From the NCBI GenBank assembly GCA_963575745.1, contig CAUYUJ010014171.1:1453005-1517004 (forward strand): DNA of 64,000 bases. Reading direction: 5' to 3'. Shown piece by piece: positions 49,070 to 60,202 of the stretch (position 1 is the first letter of the stretch; each line of letters opens with the position of its first letter). The translations under genes were made by a program, and so were the position numbers. The DNA is from Prorocentrum cordatum. Its lineage: Eukaryota; Sar; Dinophyceae; Prorocentrales; Prorocentraceae. Below the pieces are notes generated by a model. The model made no database searches. It was not told the DNA's origin and worked only from the letters and a program-made list of their open reading frames with translations.

Positions 49070-50316
49070 GAGGGACATGCCAGGCATCGATTCGAAGGAG
49101 GATTTCCAGAACAGGTTCCAGGAGGAGAAAAACGGTCGGCAAGGGGTTCCCAGAGGACGTCTCTGCAACGATGTCCGCGCGCTGGGAATGGGTGGAAGAG
49201 CTGATGGTAGACCAGCAAGCAGCACGCAGGAGGCTCGACGCCGCCGGGCACGGGATGAAGCTCCAGGGGGGAAGGCCAAGCTGGAGGAGGTGGAGAATGA
49301 GGAGCAGAGGAGCGGAGACAAGCAGAACGGCAACGGGAAGAGCAGCAGGGGGCGCGGACCAGAAGATGACGGATTAGGTTTCGAGCTCGCGCTCAAAGTG
49401 GAGCGGCTGTGGGCGACCACGGGGGCGCAGGCGAAGGCTCTGCAGAAGCTCGACTCCCTGCGCGCCAATTCCGTTGCGCCCCAGAAGAAGACAAGAACGT
49501 CACCATGAAGGAATTCTACTCGGCTGTAGACGGTGTCGCGAAGGAGCTGAGCGCCGCGCTTATGAACGACATCAGCAGCGTGGGCCCAGAGGGATCAACA
49601 GTGATTGTGCAGGTGAAGATCCAGGCCGCCAGGAAGCGCATTTTCGACATCATTCATCATTGGATCGACACGATGGGCAAGGCACATGTTGTTTTGCTAC
49701 ATGGGAGGGGGGGGGGGGGCGCGCCGCGTGCCGCTGAAGGCCATGGCGTCCGAGATGCCGCGGGTCTTTCGCCGCGCTGAAGGAGATGCTCGGCCTTGAT
49801 TCCAAGAGGGGCGTCGTCACCTGGTGGCCGGCGCCCGCGCATAAGGCAGACTGGCGCATCGCGCTGGGGGGGCGCGGTGGGGCGCGCACCCTCGCGGGGG
49901 CAGACCGCGACGACGATCTGATCTCCGCCGTGGCGGTCAAGAAGAGCTTCGAGCACAGCGGGGAAACCCACGACGGCGCCATCCTCGGGAGGCGCTTCGG
50001 GGGCGACCGCGCTGGGCGACCGCGCTGGACAGGGCGACGCCAGCGGGGAGAAGCCCGAGGGGCCGCGGTAGGAACGGGCGGAGGGCCCGGGGGGCGCGCG
50101 AACAGCTCCCCCCCCCGCCGCCCCCCCTCCGCGCCCCCGCCGGCCACCCCCAACTCCGCCGAAGCACTGGGCACGAACGTCGCGGGGGCGCTATTTGAGC
50201 ACGGCGAGGGGCTCGACCGAGAGGGGCGGGCGAGCGGGCGCGAGACTCGCCCTGCCCGGTCCTGCGCGGAGGACAACTCAATTATCCCGGCAAAGCAACC
50301 TAACAGCGATGTGTAG
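49070..50316 (+). pseudogene. Coding-like fragment, possibly LINE ORF1, frameshifted
   Basis: Frame 3 reads LALKVERLWATTGAQAKALQ and KLDSLRANSVAPQKK to 49508. Frame 2 overlaps with MKEFYSAVDGVAKELSAALM and TVIVQVKIQAARKRIFDIIH, then meets a G run at 49710. A further frame from 49786 reads LDSKRGVVTWWPAPAHKADW to 50316 with a Pro/Arg/Gly-rich end. A helical, charged segment followed by a basic low-complexity tail and a LINE reverse-transcriptase fragment nearby on the same strand would suit an ORF1-type RNA-binding protein, but no RNA-binding motif is seen. Confidence 0.35.
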
Positions 50317-50424
50317 GAGCATATCTGGAAGCATTCCCCTTAAGATTCAGATGAGAATCTAGTTGTATCTAGTTGTAGAATTCTGCTGTTCTCGCAGTGG
50401 TAGTCGCATTCGCGATGACAGTCG

Positions 50425-51775
50425 CAGCGGCAACGGCAGTCGCAGTCACAGCCTCAGCCTCAGCCTGCCTCAGCCTCAGCCTCAGCCTCAGCCTCAGCCT
50501 CAGCCTCAGCCTGCCTCAGCCTCAGCCTCAGCCTGCTTCAGCCTCAGCCTCAGTCTGCCTTCAGCCTCGGCCTCAGCCTCAGCCTGCCTCAGCCTCAGCC
50601 TGCCTCAGCCTCAGCCTCAGCCTCAGCCTGCCTCAGCATCAGCCTGCCTCAGCCTCAGCCTCAGCCTGCCTCTGCCTCAGCCTCAGCCTGCTTCAGCCTC
50701 AGCCTCAGCCTCGGCCTCAGCCTCAGCCTGCCTCAGCCTCAGCCCTCAGCCTCAGCCTCAGCCTCAGCCTCAGCCTCAGCCTCAGCCTCAGCCTCAGCCT
50801 CAGCCTCAGCCTCAGCCTCAGCCTCAGCCTCAGCCTCAGCCTCAGCCTCAGCCTGCCTCAGCCTCAGCCTCAGCCTCAGCCTCAGCCTCAGCCTCTGCCT
50901 TCAGCCTCAGCCTCAGCCTCAGCCTCAGCCTGCCTCAGCCTCAGCCTCAGCCTCAGCCTCAGCCTCAGCCTCAGCCTGCCTCAGCATCAGCCTCAGCCTC
51001 AGCCTCAGCCTCAGCCTGCCTCAGCCTCAGCCTGCCTCAGCCTCAGCCTTAGCCTGCCTCAGCCTCAGCCTAAGCCTGCCTTCAGCCTCGGCCTCAGCCT
51101 CAGCCTGCCTCAGCCTCAGCCTGCCTCAGCCTCAGCCTCAGCCTGCCTCGGCCTCAGCCTCAGCCTGCCTCAGCCTCAGCCTGCCTCAGCCTCATCCTCA
51201 GCCTGCTTCAGCCTCAGCCTCAGTCTGCCTTCAGCCTCGGCCTCAGCCTCAGCCTGCCTCAGCCTCAGCACGCATCAGCCTCAGCCTCAGCCTCAGCCTG
51301 CCTCAGCCTCAGCCTGCCTCAGCCTCGGCCTCAGCCTGCCTCAGCCTCAGCCTCAGCCTGCTTCAGCCTCAGCCTCAGTCTGCCTTCAGCCTCGGCCTCA
51401 GCCTCAGCCTGCCTCAGCCTCAGCCTGCATCAGCCTCAGCCTCAGCCTCAGCCTGCCTCAGCCTCAGCCTGCCTCAGCCTCAGCCTCAGCCTGCCTCTGC
51501 CTCAGCCTCAGCCTGCTTCAGCCTCAGCCTCAGTCTGCCTTCAGCCTCGGCCTCAGCCTCAGCCTGCCTCAGCCTCAGCCTGCATCAGCCTCAGCCTTAG
51601 CCTCAGCCTGCCTCAGCATCAGCCTGCCCCACCCTCAGCCTCGGCCTTCAGAGCCTCAGCCTCATCCTCAGCCTGCTTCAGCCTCAGCCTCAGTCTGCCT
51701 TCAGCCTCGGCCTCAGCCTCAGGCTGCCTCAGCCTCAGCCTGCCTCAGCCTCAGCATCAGCTTGCCTCAGCATTC
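50425..51775. repeat. (CAGCCT)n hexamer array, about 1.35 kb
   Basis: CAGCCT repeats run almost without interruption, with recurring variants CAGCCTGC and CAGTCTGCCTTCAGCCTCGG. The latter appears at least five times, which suggests higher-order units. The three plus frames give poly(Pro-Gln), poly(Ser-Ala) and poly(Leu-Ser); the 465-codon frame is not a gene. Confidence 0.95.
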
Positions 51776-51778
51776 AAT

Positions 51779-52060
51779 GTGGCCCGGGAGTTGAGTTCTG
51801 GGAACTCGAAGAACACGAAGTGGCTTACAGTTGGCTCCGGGCATTCAACATCATGCCCAGGAATGGAGTTCTGTGAACTCGAAGACCACGAAGTGGCCTA
51901 CAGTTGGCTCCGGGCATTCAAAATCATGTCCAGGAATGGAGTTCTGGGAACTCGAAGAACACGAAGTGGTTTACAGCTGGCTCCGGGCATTCAAAATCAT
52001 GCCCAGGAATGGAGTTCTGGGAACTCGAAGACCACGAAGTGCGTTACTGTTGGTTAAAAA
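51779..52060 (+). repeat. 73-bp tandem repeat, nearly four copies
   Basis: GAGTTCTGGGAACTCGAAGA begins units at 51793, 51866, 51939 and 52012, exactly 73 bp apart. Each continues with ACGAAGTGGCTTACAG, TTGGCTCCGGGCATTCA and ATCATGCCCAGGAATG. The copies are over 90% alike by eye, so the array is young. It adjoins the CAGCCT array. Confidence 0.95.
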
Positions 52061-52830
52061 AAGAGTTCCCGGCATCCTCCCCCGGATCGCGCCCAGACCC
52101 CCCTGGGGCGTCAAGATGCTCTCTTTTGACCCTACTAGAAACCTATCAGTTTTCGTTGTTAGGCTAATACCGTCGACGGATTTGCTCCGCCTCCCTTGGG
52201 GCAGGCGGCCCCAGAAGGACGGAAATCCACGCGCTTCGCATATTCGAGGGGGCGCCTGCTATCCGAGAGGCCCCGGGAAGTGCCCCGGGCAGCAGGAGAG
52301 AGCGCAGCATTCGCCATTTCAGCTGCATTTTTTGGGAAGTACAACAGGATCCTGCGAAAACTGCATCAAGCAACGCGCCCCTTCTCGAGGCGCAGTGAAC
52401 CATTTGAACCTGAAGATGCCGGGCGGCGGAGGGGCAACGGCCCATCGTCGCTCCGGCGGCCGGCCCGGACTGGCAACAGCCTTTCGGGCGGGCCCCGCGC
52501 GAAGCGAGGACTGGCAACAGCCTTTCTCGCGCTATGCGCAGCGAGAGGTAGCGGAAGAAGGAAACCCCCTGCGACAGAGGGAAGCAACCCTCCCATTGAT
52601 CACGCCAGCGATAGCATCGTCAGAGGCGCAGCGGGTCAGCCGCGGGGCCCGCCCCAGCGGAGACCGAACAGCCACGCCCCCGACGCGGCCCCCGAAGACC
52701 CGAAGCCGCAGAACACGGCCCGCGGGTTGAGGTGCATATTGTCTCAAGCTCGAAGGAAAATACAAAGAACGACGAAACGTAAGGGGAGCGAGAAGAAGAG
52801 CGCGAAGCGCTCGTCAAACAGAGGGGGCGA
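52061..52830. other. Possible 5' region of the following LINE
   Basis: A 232-codon plus frame (52196-52894) is Arg/Pro/Ala-rich with a basic end, RRKIQRTTKRKGSEKKSAKR. It overlaps the start of the LINE reading frame and could be the 5' leader or an ORF1 remnant. Evidence is weak. Confidence 0.25.
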
Positions 52831-52832
52831 CA

Positions 52833-55310
52833 GTGCAACAACGCACGCGCGGGATTGTTCCAGCCGCGGCTCAGGAACCCAGGGGACGCCGTAATCACGC
52901 AGAAAAGATGCCCACTGGAACACCAATAAAAATCGCAACGTTAAACGCACGCGGAATGAAACAAGCAGGGAAGAGGGGGGACATCGAGGCATGGATGAAC
53001 ACACAAAAGCACGCATGTTTCGGCACTCCCGGAAACCCACATATCTCAGAATTGTAATGCCACGGAAAGAACGCACCTGGCTCTTCAGCGAGGAAGAACA
53101 CGTCTCGGCAGGACAGTTCGCAGCCGGAGCATGTTTTGTCGTTCGCAACGACATCATCAAATGCGTGACGGACGTAGAGCCCGTAAATGATCGCACGAGC
53201 GTGATCACACTCAACCACGCCCGGCCAATTCCGTTACTTGCACTGTGCGCTCCGCACGCGTTCAGACCAGAAGAGGAGAAATAGACGTTTCACGAGCAGC
53301 TGCAGCGCGTGTTCGCCGCTCACCAACACCGAGGGCTGGTCTACATGCTCGGAGATTTCAACGCTAGAGTACAGGCCCGATATGGTGACGACGAGAGTAG
53401 CGCGGTAGGGCCGCACACTTTCCACGCTATATCAGCTAACCCATATGCCACGTCGCCAGAGGTTTGGCAAAACCGCCCATTACTCGTTGAATTTGCCAAT
53501 TTGAACCACTTACGGCTAGCCAACACCTGGTTCAGAAAAGCGGACCACAAGCTCGCCACGCACAGAGCGCCAGCAATTCAAAGGGGCACCCCTTTTTCAC
53601 CGCCATGCCTACGAACAACTTGGTTTCATCGTCGCGCCGCGGTGGTGGACAAAAATTCAATCACGCGCGTCGAAGCTGACACCGACGCCACTGCTAACGC
53701 TGACCACTACCCAGTGTGGGCCACGGTCCGCGCGCGGCTGAAAGCGCTGCCCCAATCTGGGCGAGCGCGAATCAAGTGCGCTGATTGCACGGATGCTGAC
53801 AAAGCTGCCATGAACCGCCAGAATTCCACCCGGCGCAACACCCTAAGGGACCCGACAACTTACGCCGCTGAGTTAGCTCACCTAGCAGTGAGGTTAATGC
53901 CAAGAGCGCCGGCGCGGGCGAGAAGCATTGCTTTCTCGACCCGCGCTGAGCAGCTCTTCGCTTCGCGAGGGGATGCGGTTCGTTCAGGGGGCCCCCAGGA
54001 GTTCGCCCGGCTGGGCGCAGAGTTCCGTAAAAGTATGCGCCGGCACAAGAAAGAAACAGTTTTGGAGACGCTTCCAGAGACCCAGACATACGCGACAGGC
54101 GGTTAGGAACTCGAAATTCGACATCCGATTACCAACCGCGACCTTACCACGCGAAAGACCTACGCGGCAAGCCAGTCGCTTTTGACCAGCACGCGAAAGC
54201 AGCAGCCGAATATTTGGCGAAGCGCCATTGGGGCCAATCCAACGATCAACCTGCTCCTTCCCCCCCCCCTCATCCTCCTCCTCCTCCCCTTCTCCTCCTC
54301 CCGAATTGCATTTCAACGAGGCCGATATTGAATGGTCAGAGGTCAAAGCGGTCCTCAATATATTCAAACGTCGCATAGCCCCGGGCCCGAATGAGGTGCC
54401 AATGGAGTTTTCCAAGGAGATGAACGACGATAATCTAAAGGCGTTGGTAGATATTCTCAACGAATGGTGGCGTCGAGAGCACGTCCCGCCCGGGGTACCC
54501 CGAGCTCGAGTCGTGCTAATGCACAGAAAAGGAGACACCACCAAGTGGGAAAACTACCGGCCCATTTCACTGCTGAACAGCACTTGCAAGATACATGCCG
54601 CAATAAGATTAAAGCGTTTGGCCGCAACTCGCGATCCACACCTCTGACCCGCGCAGCGCGGCTTCAGGCAGCGCAGTGGCACTGCGCAGGCTATCCACTG
54701 TATTCGTAGAACAGCAGAGTACGGAGAGATCACGAGCAAACGTGCAAGCATGGTGCTGCTTGATTGGGAAAAAGAATTCGACAAGGTGACCAGGCCTGGC
54801 CTTCTCGGCGCACTGCAGCGGATGGGCGTGTGCCCCAAGCTCGTTGCCGTCACCCAGTCATTGCTATCATGCGCGGAGTTCAAGGTTGAGCGAGGAGGAG
54901 CATCTTCGACTTGGAAGGAGCAGCGCACGGGAATAACGCAAGCATGTCCTTTGTCACCGTACTTATTTCTCGTCGTAATATCGAGCATGTTTTCGGATAT
55001 TCACGCCCAGCTGGGCGAGGCGCTGGCAACTAATAGAATCGGCGGAGCGAACGTGGACGAAGTCCTTTATGGTTTATGCCGACGACACAATTTGCGCAAG
55101 CACGGACACGCGCGCCATGAACGCATTTCTGCAGCAAGAGGCGGAGTTTTACCCGTAATGGAAGTTCGATTTCCCAGACCCCTCGCTTCCTGTTTCGCCA
55201 CCGGCTGGTGGCATGATGTTTTGTTTGTTCCAGGGCACGCCGTTCCCGGCGCGGCGCCTCCTGGGCGCCCATGCGTGCGCCAGCGCGCCCGGCAGGAGCA
55301 AACAAGTGTG
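52833..55310 (+). pseudogene. LINE with EEP endonuclease and reverse transcriptase, broken
   Basis: PIKIATLNARGMKQAGKRGD (about 52925) is the N-terminus of a LINE endonuclease. After a shift near 53030 it reads VSAGQFAAGACFVVRNDIIK, passes a TAG at 53282, and continues GLVYMLGDFNAR and ADHYPVWATV (GDFN and DHxP catalytic regions) to a stop at 54106. The reverse transcriptase starts at about 54300 with FKRRIAPGPNEVPMEFSKEM and WENYRPISLLNSTCK. It crosses a stop near 54645, then MVLLDWEKEFDKVTRPGLL (motif A) and GITQACPLSPYLFLVV (motif B). Motif C, YADD, is intact at 55075-55086 but in a shifted frame. The 3' end merges into a TATG microsatellite. LINEs of this kind insert by target-primed reverse transcription. 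Confidence 0.85.
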
Positions 55311-55448
55311 TATATGTGTATGTATATGCATGTGTGTATGTATATGTATGTGTATATGTATATGTATATGTACATGTATATGGATATGTATATGTATATG
55401 TATAGACGTTTGCACCTGTATATGCATATGTATGTGTATATAACTAAA

Positions 55449-55500
<52 letters not shown>

Positions 55501-55660
55501 GATACATGTGTGTATGTGTATGGATAGAATTGTTATTATATACATATATATATATGTGTGTAGGCGTGTGCGTGTGTATATGTGCGGCATATGGATAGGC
55601 ATGTGCATGTGCATATGCAGATGCATATGATAATGTATTTGTATATGTATATCGATGTTG
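55310..55660. repeat. TATG, TA and TGTG microsatellite at the LINE 3' end
   Basis: (GTATAT)n at 55310-55440, (TA)n at 55449-55497, then mixed TATG/TGTGCA repeats to 55660. Short tandem repeats are a usual 3' terminus for such LINEs. Confidence 0.85.
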
Positions 55661-56260
55661 GGTGTGCCCACCTATCCTCGCTTTGACGCTGTGCCCCAAA
55701 ATTGTCCCCCCTCTCCTCGTATTTGTCGTCGTCGTTCTCCGCATCCATCTCCTTCTCCTCCTCCTCCTCCTCCTCCTCCTCCTCTCCCTCCTCCTCTTCC
55801 CCCTTCCCAAGTTCACGTGGTCATTCACGGTGCGTGGGCTCTGCTCTGTAATGCTGCTGTTCGGCAAGTTTCTCAAGCCCAGGTCGCGTGCAACGGCTCG
55901 CCTATCGCAGGTTGGCCCGAGCGCTGCTCCAGACGTTTTGGAGCACCCGCTCCCCTCCTCGTCGTCCTCCACCTTCTCCACCTCCTCCTTGTCGTCCTCC
56001 TCCTCCTCCTCCACGAGCGAGCACCCGGGCATTCATTTTCACGTGTTAGCTCTTTTCGTGGAATTAGATTGTCTTGGGGGTGCAGAGTTTGTCCGCCCGG
56101 CCGGCTCCGGAGTCGAAATTGTGTACAGTATTCGCTGCGTTGCTGGACAAATCACGGAAGCCATTTTGAATATCTCTGAGGCCGCGGGAGCCGCCAGGGA
56201 GGCGCCGGGTCGCCCAGATAGGCTCGGGACGGGGACAGCGCATGCAGGTGGCCGTGAGTA
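55660..56260. other. TCC tracts and unique sequence
   Basis: TCC repeats at 55752-55800 and 55960-56020. From about 56040 a plus frame reads VLALFVELDCLGGAEFV and YSIRCVAGQITEAILNISEA, which may be coding, but it merges with the repeat upstream and no family is recognised. Confidence 0.35.
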
Positions 56261-56264
56261 GGGG

Positions 56265-56950
56265 GTGGGGCGGGGGCATGTGGAGATTTACGGACGTCCT
56301 ATCAGACAGCGCTTGGCACTACGAACGCCACGCCCTAACGTGCCAGGGGGCACGGTGGCGGACATCATCAATCCAACGCGCGCAGAGGAGGACTCCACCA
56401 GGGGCATCAGCATGATTTGCCGCAAGATCGCGGGCCACTCGGCCGTCATTGACAACGCGTGCTTGGCGCAATCTCCGACTATGATTCCCAGGGGTGGCTG
56501 CGCACCTTCGAGCAGAAGATTTGGCCGATGACCGCCGTCGCCGGGCGCAGGCTGCTGGCGATGGCGCCCAAATTCCTGGGTTTCGTCAACATGGCGGACG
56601 CGCAGATTGGCCAAAGGGGTCCGTTCGTCAACGGAGTGGCCAACACCAGGTGGCCGCACAATCAGGCGGGCCTGATAGAAGAGCTGAAGCTTGCATTCGA
56701 GGAGCTCCAGAGCCGCCTCCAGAGCCGCCGCATGGCACTCCCTGGCAACCAGTACACCGGTCTGGGGCGAGTTCCGCAGGGGCCGCGCATGTCAATCGAG
56801 AGAGGTTCCCTCGGCATATGCCGCCGCATGGCCAGATCGAGCGCACCGCGCGGCACTTCGGCACAGTGGTCGCTTGCATGCAGAAGCCCGAGGGCGGCAG
56901 TTCGGAGGACGTCTTCAAGACGGGAGCTAATTTTTCTTTCAGCCTCATGA
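56265..56950 (+). pseudogene. Unrecognised protein fragment, one frameshift
   Basis: Frame 3 reads GGTVADIINPTRAEEDSTRG then SMICRKIAGHSAVIDN. Near 56470 it shifts to frame 2, which reads GAISDYDSQGWLRTFEQKIW and FLGFVNMADAQIGQRGPFV, then a helical stretch, GLIEELKLAFEELQSRLQSR, to about 56740. The two parts join naturally. Nothing identifies a family. It may belong to another retroposed gene. Confidence 0.4.
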
Positions 56951-57054
56951 TGTTTTAGTTCGGTCTCAAAAAATGTTCCGCCTCAAAGAAATGTTTTCCA
57001 TGCCCCGCAGCGTGGGACATCTTCTAAACATCCTTTGGAAAGGACTCGTCGGTT

Positions 57055-57575
57055 CTGGGTTGGTTGGTTGTGGTTGGTTGGTTGGTTGGTTGGTTGGTTG
57101 GTTTTTTTTTGTCCCGGGGGGGGCTGGTTGGTTGGTTGGTTGGTTGGGCGGCGGTTGGATGGTGGGTTGATTGGTGGATTGGTTGTTAATTGTTTGGGCG
57201 GTTGGTGGGTTGGTTGGTGGGTTGGTTGGCTGGTTGGTTGGCTGGTCGCCTCATTGGTTGGTTGGCTGGCTGTTGTTTGGTTGGCTGGTTGGTTCGTTGG
57301 TTGGCCAGTTGGTTGGCTGGTGTTTCATCGGTAGGTTGATTGGTTGGGTGGTTGAACTGGTTGCCCGCTTGACCGGGTGGTTTGCCGGTTCTCCCCTCCC
57401 TCCTCCCTCCCCTCCTCCCCCGTCCCCCCTTCTCACTCCTCCTGCTTCCCTCCTCTTCTCTGTACCGTCCTCCCTTCTGCTCCCTCCATGTCCTCCTCCT
57501 CCTCCGTCTCCTCCTCCTCCTCCTCCTCCTCCTCCTCCTCCTCCTCCTCCTCCTCCTCTCTCTCTCTCTCGAGCT
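57055..57575. repeat. (TTGG)n and TCC/TC tracts
   Basis: TTGG/TTGGC repeats run from 57058 to about 57365, interrupted by a T9/G8 patch at 57101-57123. TCC repeats follow at 57395-57555 and a TC run to 57570. Membrane-like Gly/Trp/Leu frames here are artefacts. Confidence 0.9.
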
Positions 57576-57803
57576 ATAGGCGATTGTTTCAAGCAGCCTC
57601 TCCTAAGGATAAAAAGTCAGTGCAGAGAGGGGGACGACGACACAGCCAGGGCCCTCCCCTCATCGCCCCTATTGGGCATACAACCATCACTGTACGGGTC
57701 CGTCCCACATAAACCCATATCGATGGCGGCAGTCAGGATGCAAGACACAAGCGAGAGGACAAAGTCAGAGGGAAGCGTATCAGCCCACATACCTCCCTTC
57801 CCG

Positions 57804-58358
57804 TCACACTCCAAATTCAATCAGTGCAGCGTCGGCTTCGTTTGCCAGCACCGCCTGCTGGCACATGGTACCCGTGGGCCTACAGAGCGGATGAACAACG
57901 TAAATCATGGTGTCCTGTCGCTTGGCCCATTGAGTAGGCAAGGAGGCCCAAGGCGAGGGGAGCGGAACAGGAATGAAACGGTGGGTGAGAACAAAGGGGA
58001 TACGGGAGTGAGCAGCTGCATACATCAACGCTTCCGACATCCTCCACAATGTACTATCCTCTCTCACATCTCTCTGTTCTTTCGCCGTTAACGCCGCCAA
58101 ACCTTGGGGTCGGGCAACAGAACGAATAGGACGAATGAAACGGCCTCCTCCCTCCAGACAAAACCGATGGGGATCCCAAGTTCCTTCTGGGGGGGCCACA
58201 ATGATCCCCACAACTTCCTGATCCAGCACTCGACGACACCAGGGCCAGATTTCTCCATCATGGGTACTCCTCAGTCGCACAACAATGGGGGCCATGTGTG
58301 TGGTGCGCTTCGGCGTGGCATCGAAGAAGGCTCTCGACTCGGGAGTCAGCATCATCCT
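57804..58358 (-). pseudogene. Retroelement-associated protein fragment with IIVAPPEGTWD motif
   Basis: The minus frame from about 58358 to the stop at 57804 reads MMLTPESRAFFDATPKRTTH, IVVRLRSTHDGEIWPWCRRV, GIIVAPPEGTWDPHRF, VARPQGLAALTAKEQRDV, MYAAAHSRIPFVLTHRF and LPTQWAKRQDTMIYVVHPLC. The order (a LxxPPxxTW-like motif, then a PxGLxxLTxKE motif, then a helix and a short W-containing strand) is one I associate with proteins common beside dinoflagellate retroelements, where the first motif is usually APPCETW. Here the Cys is replaced by Glu. The N-terminal extension in the same frame is repeat DNA. Role unknown; the assignment is from memory of the pattern. Confidence 0.4.
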
Positions 58359-58459
58359 TACCCTCAACAACCAACCACACGGGGGACTTAAGAGGCACAA
58401 CAGAAACAGTCGACTCCTCCTCCTCCTCCTCCTCCTCTTCCTCCCCCTCGCCCGCAATT

Positions 58460-58690
58460 TACTGCAATGCCATGTATTGCAATTGCAATGCAAATGTAAT
58501 GCAGTGCAAAGCAATGCAACGCAACAGGATGCACTGCAACGCAACGCAGTGCAATACAATGCGATGCAACGCAACGCGATGCAATGCGCTACAATGCGAT
58601 ACAATGCACTGCAATGCAATGCAATGCAATGCAATGCAGTGCAACGCAATCAAAAGCACTGCAATGCAATGCGCTGAAACGCAATGTGTG
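58460..58690 (+). repeat. GCAATGCAAC short repeat
   Basis: GCAATGCAAC, GCAGTGCAAC and GCGATGCAAC variants follow at 5- and 10-bp spacing. It is the reverse complement of 45265-45600. A third small patch lies at 59480-59570. Confidence 0.85.
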
Positions 58691-58693
58691 CCT

Positions 58694-59190
58694 CGTCACG
58701 TGGCAGCGCCGCGGGTCTGAAAAACATACTTTCCGCTCCACTCGCCACGCGGCAACGCTTTTGCGGGCGACAAAATAGTATTCCGCTCTATTCGTCACGT
58801 CGCAGCGCCGCAGGGTCTGAGAAACATATATATTGCATTCAATTTGCCACGCGGCACCGCCGGGGGGGGCGACAAAGCATTCGATTCCACAACATACGAC
58901 ACGTGGCAATGCCGTGTGGGGCCGAAAACAATACCCACTCCGTTTGCCACGTGGCAGCCTGGAGGCGCGAAGAACCAGTATTCCATCCACTCTACTTTTC
59001 ACGTGGCAGCGTCGCGGGGGCCGAAGCAATAAACTATTACACTCCATTCGTCAAATGGCAACGTTGCGGGGGCCGACAAACAAATTCTATGCCACTCCAC
59101 TCGCCACGTGGCAACGCCTGTAGGCGCGAAGAAATCGTATTCCATTCTAGTCGTCACGTGGCAGCGCCGTGGGAGCCGAAACAAACATTA
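58694..59190 (+). repeat. 51-bp tandem repeat, ten copies
   Basis: CACGTGGCAGCG-type heads occur near 58697, 58745, 58796, 58848, 58900, 58949, 59000, 59050, 59104 and 59154. Each unit continues with a GCGGGGGCCGAAA-like and a TATTCCATTCCACTCG-like part. Units are 20-35% diverged. Confidence 0.85.
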
Positions 59191-59194
59191 TGCC

Positions 59195-59570
59195 ACGAGG
59201 ACGGCGACGAGGACGACGACGAGAATGACGACGACGACGATGATGATGGCGACGACGATGACGAGGGCCAGGGAGGCGAACAACAATTCTATCCTGTCCT
59301 CCTCCTCCTTTTCCCTCCCCCGTCCCTCCTCCCTCCGCCGTCCTCCCTCATCCTTCCTTCCTCCCCCATCCTCCCTCCTCCCCATGCCCTCCTCCCCCCT
59401 CCTCCCTCCTGACTCCTTCTTCCTCCCCTCCTCTCTACCTTCCTTCTCCTCCCTCGTGTCCTCCCCATCGCCCGCAATTCATTTCAATGCAAATACTGCA
59501 CATGCAATGCACACGCAATGCACATGCAACGCAGTGTAATGCATGCAACGCAGTGCAATCCATCCCAGAT
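59195..59570. other. GAC tract, CCT-rich DNA and GCAATGCA patch
   Basis: (GAC)n at 59197-59270, CTCC-rich DNA at 59295-59465 and a short GCAATGCA patch at 59480-59570. No gene. Confidence 0.7.
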
Positions 59571-59574
59571 GGCT

Positions 59575-60000
59575 CCTACACGGCCCGGACAGCCCCCAAG
59601 GCGCCCCGGGAGGCTCCCCAGAGGGGTTCCAAGAGGGCTCCGAGAGAACACTCATGGATTTCCAATGGTTTGTGTAGGTTTTTTTTTTTCACGTTTTCGC
59701 TTTATCGGCCTCCAGACACTCCAAGACGGCCCAAAAGGCTTCAAATGTGGCCCCCAAAAGGCCTGAGAGGCCCCCAAGAGAGCGCCCAGACGGCCAAAGA
59801 CGGCCCAAGAGGCTTCCAAGGCGGCCTAAGAAGGCTCCAGGAACGCCCCAAGAGGAGCCCCAGAGGGGGTAAACAATATTTCTTCTTACCAGGCATGAAG
59901 AAGTTGGTAATAGTTGGAAGCCCAGAGGCGAAAGAAATATCAATCATATCTGGAGAGCCGTGCCCTTACCGCCAAGCGCATGATTGTTACTCTTCTCGCT
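59575..60000 (-). repeat. G-rich interspersed repeat, minus orientation, with linkers
   Basis: CCCAAGAGGCTTCCAAGGCG-type text (reverse complement of the CTTGGGAGCC units) fills 59575-59650 and 59705-59870. The linkers at about 59655-59705 and 59870-59990 are AT-richer. Confidence 0.65.
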
Positions 60001-60202
60001 GATCCTCTCTCATCATGTTGGTATGATTCTAGCTTGCTGTGGAATCGACCTGAAGTGACGTTGAGGCACCGTCGTTGTAGTTTGGGTTCAAGGGCATGTG
60101 GCAGAAGGGGCCTCGGTTTTGCTGCGAACGGAGTCCTAGCCTATCCCCTATCCAGCCCGCTGCCCACAGCTGCCTGCCTTTCCTGCGATCCCTGCGTGCC
60201 CA

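Noticed and set aside
50397-51794. 465-codon Ser/Ala/Leu/Gln-rich frame
   Set aside because: Translation of the CAGCCT array; all three plus frames are open.
57058-57365. Telomere-like or membrane-protein-coding repeat
   Set aside because: TTGG is not a known dinoflagellate telomere unit (TTTAGGG type), and the hydrophobic frames come from the repeat.
58694-59190. Possible CRISPR array
   Set aside because: Repeats are contiguous 51-bp units that diverge along their whole length; there are no unique spacers and no cas genes, and the genome is eukaryotic.
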